This document shows positions 60,088 through 64,000 of a stretch of 64,000 nt of DNA, in pieces (position 1 is the stretch's first letter; each line of letters opens with the position of its first letter). The stretch is from positions 496,001-560,000 of the forward strand of contig CAJQUW010011280.1 of assembly GCA_907163375.1 (NCBI GenBank), written 5' to 3'. Under the pieces are notes generated by a model. That model was not told where the DNA came from. It did no database searches and saw nothing but the letters and a program-made list of their open reading frames with translations. The position numbers were made by a program, and so were the translations under genes. Source of the DNA: Prostheceraeus crozeri (lineage: Eukaryota; Platyhelminthes; Polycladida; Euryleptidae).

Positions 60088-60285
60088 AAGGTCCATTCAC
60101 ATCTGACGCGGCGCGTCCTCACGCGTCCAGAATTTTTGTTCATAACTTTTTAAACCTATGGGACTGTTATAAACCTGCGGTTCCACGCGTCTCTGTGTGA
60201 ACAGCACCATAGGTTTATTAAAGTTCTGAACAAAAATTCTGACGCGTGAGAACGCGCCGCGCCGGGTCCGGTGTGAATTGACCTT
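60088..60285. repeat. 198-bp GC-rich MITE
   Basis: Ends AAGGTC(C/A)ATTCACA in inverted orientation. Almost the entire element folds back on itself, with arms rich in GCGCG and ACGCGT in an otherwise AT-rich neighbourhood. Flanks TAA/TTAA-like; duplication not certain. No coding. Confidence 0.78.
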
Positions 60286-63200
60286 AAGCTGATGACTTAC
60301 TAGTGACCTTAAAATTCGCAATGTATGCTTCGTAAATGGTCAAGCGTATCATGACAAAACACAACTAAATTTAAGAAGGGAAGGATACTGCAAAATTTTG
60401 CACTAATTTATAGGGTGCAAAAGTCAATGGATGTAAGACTTTAAGAAGTAACAGGGAATGGTACTTCAAAAATCTGCATGAATTCACAGCTTGAAATAAA
60501 CTTTGAGCTTTAAAAGTCACTGGATGTGATGCTATTGAATCGTCATGAAAATTACTTTAAAAAATAAATAGAAAATGAAGTTTAAATTTGAACTGTACCA
60601 TGAATCACTCCAATGCAAGCTGTACAAGTTACTGTGTAAATTTTGACAAAACATTGAAAATTGTCAGAGTTAATGTATTTTATGATAATTTCAAAAGTAA
60701 ACAAGCCGTTTTCTCGGGAAGAGAGGAATCCACCACAGTCTGAACACAATCGCATTATCAGCCACATGGTGTCAGCAAAACAAAACTTGAAATGAGATAA
60801 ATTGAATCGATCATGGAGAATTCAGATGACAATCGGATAAATAATTATCGATAGCATTGATTTTAACTCTTCTATTGGTAGAAATTTGGTATCATTCATA
60901 ATATAAAATTGTAGAAATGATTTGATTAACAGTTAATTATGCGTTGACATATTTATGAGACTAGAAGAAGCTTTTGGTTGGTACCATACAGGCTTGCTAT
61001 CGGATGAAGAGAAATAAAGCATTTGGTAGCAAGCATTTCATCGTTTTGATAGCATACAATTTACAGTGTACATACTAGACGCATGTATGACCTGCGTTCC
61101 CATCGAACTTGATTTGGAAAGCTAGTTGCTTCCTTATAGGCTATACGAAAGTGTTAGTTGCAGTTTCTGAAATTGTCTTCCTTGATCAATCTCCCGTTTA
61201 AATTTCTGCAATTCAACAGATTGCATGCTTCCTCTAAAAACAAGTGCTGATAAAGAAATATCTCATTTTCACAATTTCAAACTCATCGAGCGACAACTCC
61301 GCCAAAATATTCAAGTACACTTCTGTCGCATTGATTATACTCCTCGTCTGCTGGGAACTGTTCATTTTTCTCCTCTTCGGTGGTGGGGGTTGAGTATCCC
61401 ACCTCTTAGGCTCTGCTAGCAGACTGTAAAGGCCCTCGAGCAATTGGAATCATTTTTGTCATCCTTCTGTGGCGATCCGAGACGCACGCAAATCAGTGTT
61501 GACAAGGGAACTTCGGGATGAAATAAAGGCAAGCATTTGTCACTTCTGATAAATCACGGCTTGTTACAGACAACGAAAAACTTGCGAATGGAGAAAACAG
61601 TGCTACGGTGTTGCCATGTGTGTCATCCAAATTCTTTTTCAACGAGACACTAAAAGCTTCTCACACGTATGGAACTCAATCTTTAAATTTAAGGCTTTTT
61701 GTATTATACTTTGAATATCGAGAAGAACTGGAACCGTGTCATAACACACAGATTTTCGGTTCCGATCTCGTATTTCATGAATTATAAAGGACTCATAATT
61801 AAACGAGCATCTCCTCAATAATAAAGCAAAGAGGAACAACATCGATTTCAGTAGCAAACTGTTCGTAAATGTGACATATGCTACATTAAACGGATGTAAA
61901 ACTTTGTGCCCAACGACATGTTTAACCGATTTTATTGAAGAGAGAAAAGCGAAATCTGATACAGTTATTTGTCTTTTTCCTCATTATTCAACCAACTGAA
62001 AATGAAGAAAATTGATTAATTACACGTTGACGCTATGAAAACGACGTATTACTGAGCATTTCACGTTCCATTGGTTCAAATCACAGCAATCTGATTATCA
62101 AATATGTGATAATGATGTTTTGAAAACGAGAGAATGTTATTCATTTTTTCAAATGTTCCCTTGAATTAAACTCATCGCGTTAATTTGGTTTGAAAATGAC
62201 GAGAAATGAAATAGTTGAATGAACCAGTAGATTTTGTTAAATCACGGAAAAATTATACTGTAGCTCGCAACTTTAGCCCTTACGAGGTATTCTCAATATC
62301 ATCATCATATGACTACAACCAGTTCTAACGATGAATTCTAAAGAAGATGCTAACAAAATAATGCTAAGTTGATGGTTTATCGATTAATTGATGGCAGATG
62401 ACAAACAACGAGTTTATCTGAGAATTTTATTGCAACTCTACAATGGTGTCAAGTGCCATTTAAGCAATGAATCAGTGTGCTTAATAAAATAATATCCTGG
62501 TAACCCACATAAAAAAGCTAAAAAAGCTTCCTTTCTTCCATGAAATGACTCGGTGCTTTTTTCTATTCTCATTCATTGGCATTGAGCTTCTATCATTTTT
62601 TTAAAGAGCGCGCTTATTCTAAGTTTCTCGCATGATCTGACCAACGATTGAACCATTAACAGTGATTAAGTGTCTGTAGCATGACCTGACTTTTGATTTA
62701 ATATTTCTTCTTCAACACGGCATGAAATTCAATGCATTTGTGTCTTTAAATGTTCGACAACGCCATAGTTAATCACTCATTTAAATACTGTCTTATGACC
62801 ATGATGACTGGTGTGAAAGAACTGTATTATTTTACTTCTAGAAATGTTGAATCATAGAAATTATAAACTAGCATTATTCTCAACTTTTACGAAATGCAAA
62901 TAAAAGCAAGAGTCAATTAAAAAATCAATTAATCAATTATGAAATCAATTATTAATCAACCAGTAATAAAAGATGAATTAATGTTATTAATTAAAAAAAC
63001 AAGAAAGGTATATTGTCTTAACTTAACTGCTGAAAAGAAAATGATTTCTATAAGGTTTGTTATAGATGCGTATGCAGTCAAAGACAGCGGACACTGTATG
63101 CAGCTGGTAATAGATCCAGCCTGGCCATAGACCCCAGGCTTGGCGTGGATGGATCTCCATGTATGAAAACCAAAAATTTTGAAATATCCATGGATGTTGT

Positions 63201-63604
63201 AGAGTTTTTGAATATATATTTCTGCAAATTCTGCCGCGATTGTTTCAAGCGTATTATTAAGAAAACATGCCTTCACAAATTATGGCTAACTTCATGATAA
63301 ATCACTAAATTATGGCAGCAAAAGTGAAAGGGCAGCAACCAATGTGAACAGAGATAGAAGTCAGCCTTACCGGTGTTATGCTATTCATATTCTCCATTCA
63401 CTTATATTCACCCGGAAAGTTAAAAGCTTAGATTGATTTTACGGGCCGGAAGTTGAACTGTAAAACATAATCACGCCATACAGTTTCTCCATATAATCAG
63501 CTACCTCCGCCGGGTGGAAGCTGAAAGTATGCATTCATTTTATCCTCTAGAAAATTCGTGAATATTATCATCATGTGCACTAGACGGTCCAGACCATAGA
63601 ACAG
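60286..63604. other. Intergenic, nothing recognised
   Basis: About 3.3 kb of AT-rich DNA. Open stretches at 61225-61443 and 62939-63276 overlap on opposite strands and have no domain. Confidence 0.4.
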
Positions 63605-64000
63605 TGTTGTATGCGGTCATGATTTTTTGACCGATATCACGGTCACGGTCATGAGCGCAGAATTTTTCAAAAATGGTCACGGTCATGGTCACGGTCATTT
63701 TTAGCAGTCATTATAAAGTAAACACATAAATTAACCTGTCAACCGAAAGCGAAAAGTTTTGGAGATTCGACAGGTTATTTGTATTTGACTTTCGTAAATC
63801 TTCCCATAAACAATTCATTCAGTGAAACCGTAAAGTGAATAAATAGGCTTAGAAGATGAGAGTAATATCATCACGGGGTTGAATGCAATAATATTTTCAT
63901 TGTTAGTCTATAGAAGCTATAAAACTTGTAACATTCAAATAATGGTTCAAGCAGCTATAGGCTATTTTTACACTGAAAACTCTACTTCCGCCTTGCATAT
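63605..64000. repeat. Possible left end of a hAT-type element, cut by the window
   Basis: CAGTGTTGTATGCGGTCATG start with clustered GGTCACGGTCA/TGGTCACGG units (63620-63705). The layout (CAGTGTTG end plus short subterminal repeats) is like the element at 52617, though the repeat unit differs. The other end would lie beyond 64000. Confidence 0.4.

Noticed and set aside
1-64000. tRNA, rRNA or CRISPR features
   Set aside because: I looked for cloverleaf-type sequences, rRNA segments and regularly spaced short direct repeats and found none that I could support by eye.

Overview
The window is a piece of an invertebrate animal nuclear genome. It is AT-rich, shows GT-AG introns, has no bacterial-type gene packing, and is full of animal transposons (Tc1/mariner, hAT-like, Penelope-like and one LINE tail). 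No feature fixes the species. An arthropod is plausible from the transposon mix but is not shown by the sequence.

The only host gene I can support is a TPR/Megator orthologue (nuclear-basket nucleoporin, 'translocated promoter region') on the minus strand. I could assemble 26 exons from the start codon at 46337 down to 2189. The splice phases agree at every junction, giving 1703 continuous codons (5109 nt), almost all coiled coil. This covers roughly the coiled-coil part of the family. The acidic, disordered C-terminal tail is not visible and presumably lies below position 1 of the window.

Region by region: 1-2188 holds a decayed hAT-like transposase fragment. 2189-46337 is the TPR gene, whose introns carry: a nearly whole Tc1-like element with one internal stop (intron 24); an 81-bp-TIR element (intron 22); a LINE C-terminal fragment (intron 21); an internally deleted mariner (intron 20); a hAT-like transposase relic (intron 11); a short hAT-like element and a decoy splice-donor duplication (intron 10); an old Penelope-like element split by another insertion (intron 8); a perfect 86-bp-arm hairpin and a GC-richer block of frameshifted coding relics in both orientations (intron 4); and a 1.7-kb hAT-type element (intron 3). 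46338-64000 looks intergenic and is a transposon bed. It contains a Penelope GIY-YIG fragment, a 722-bp foldback element, a 612-bp hAT-type element with an exact 8-bp duplication, a Penelope inverted-repeat composite, and several palindromic MITEs. The composite is interrupted by an intact 1808-bp DD41D mariner.

The best leads are (i) the intact DD41D mariner, whose empty site can be read from the other arm of the Penelope palindrome, (ii) the perfect intronic hairpin 37 nt from a TPR splice acceptor, and (iii) the unassigned coding relics at about 35.4-36.9 kb.
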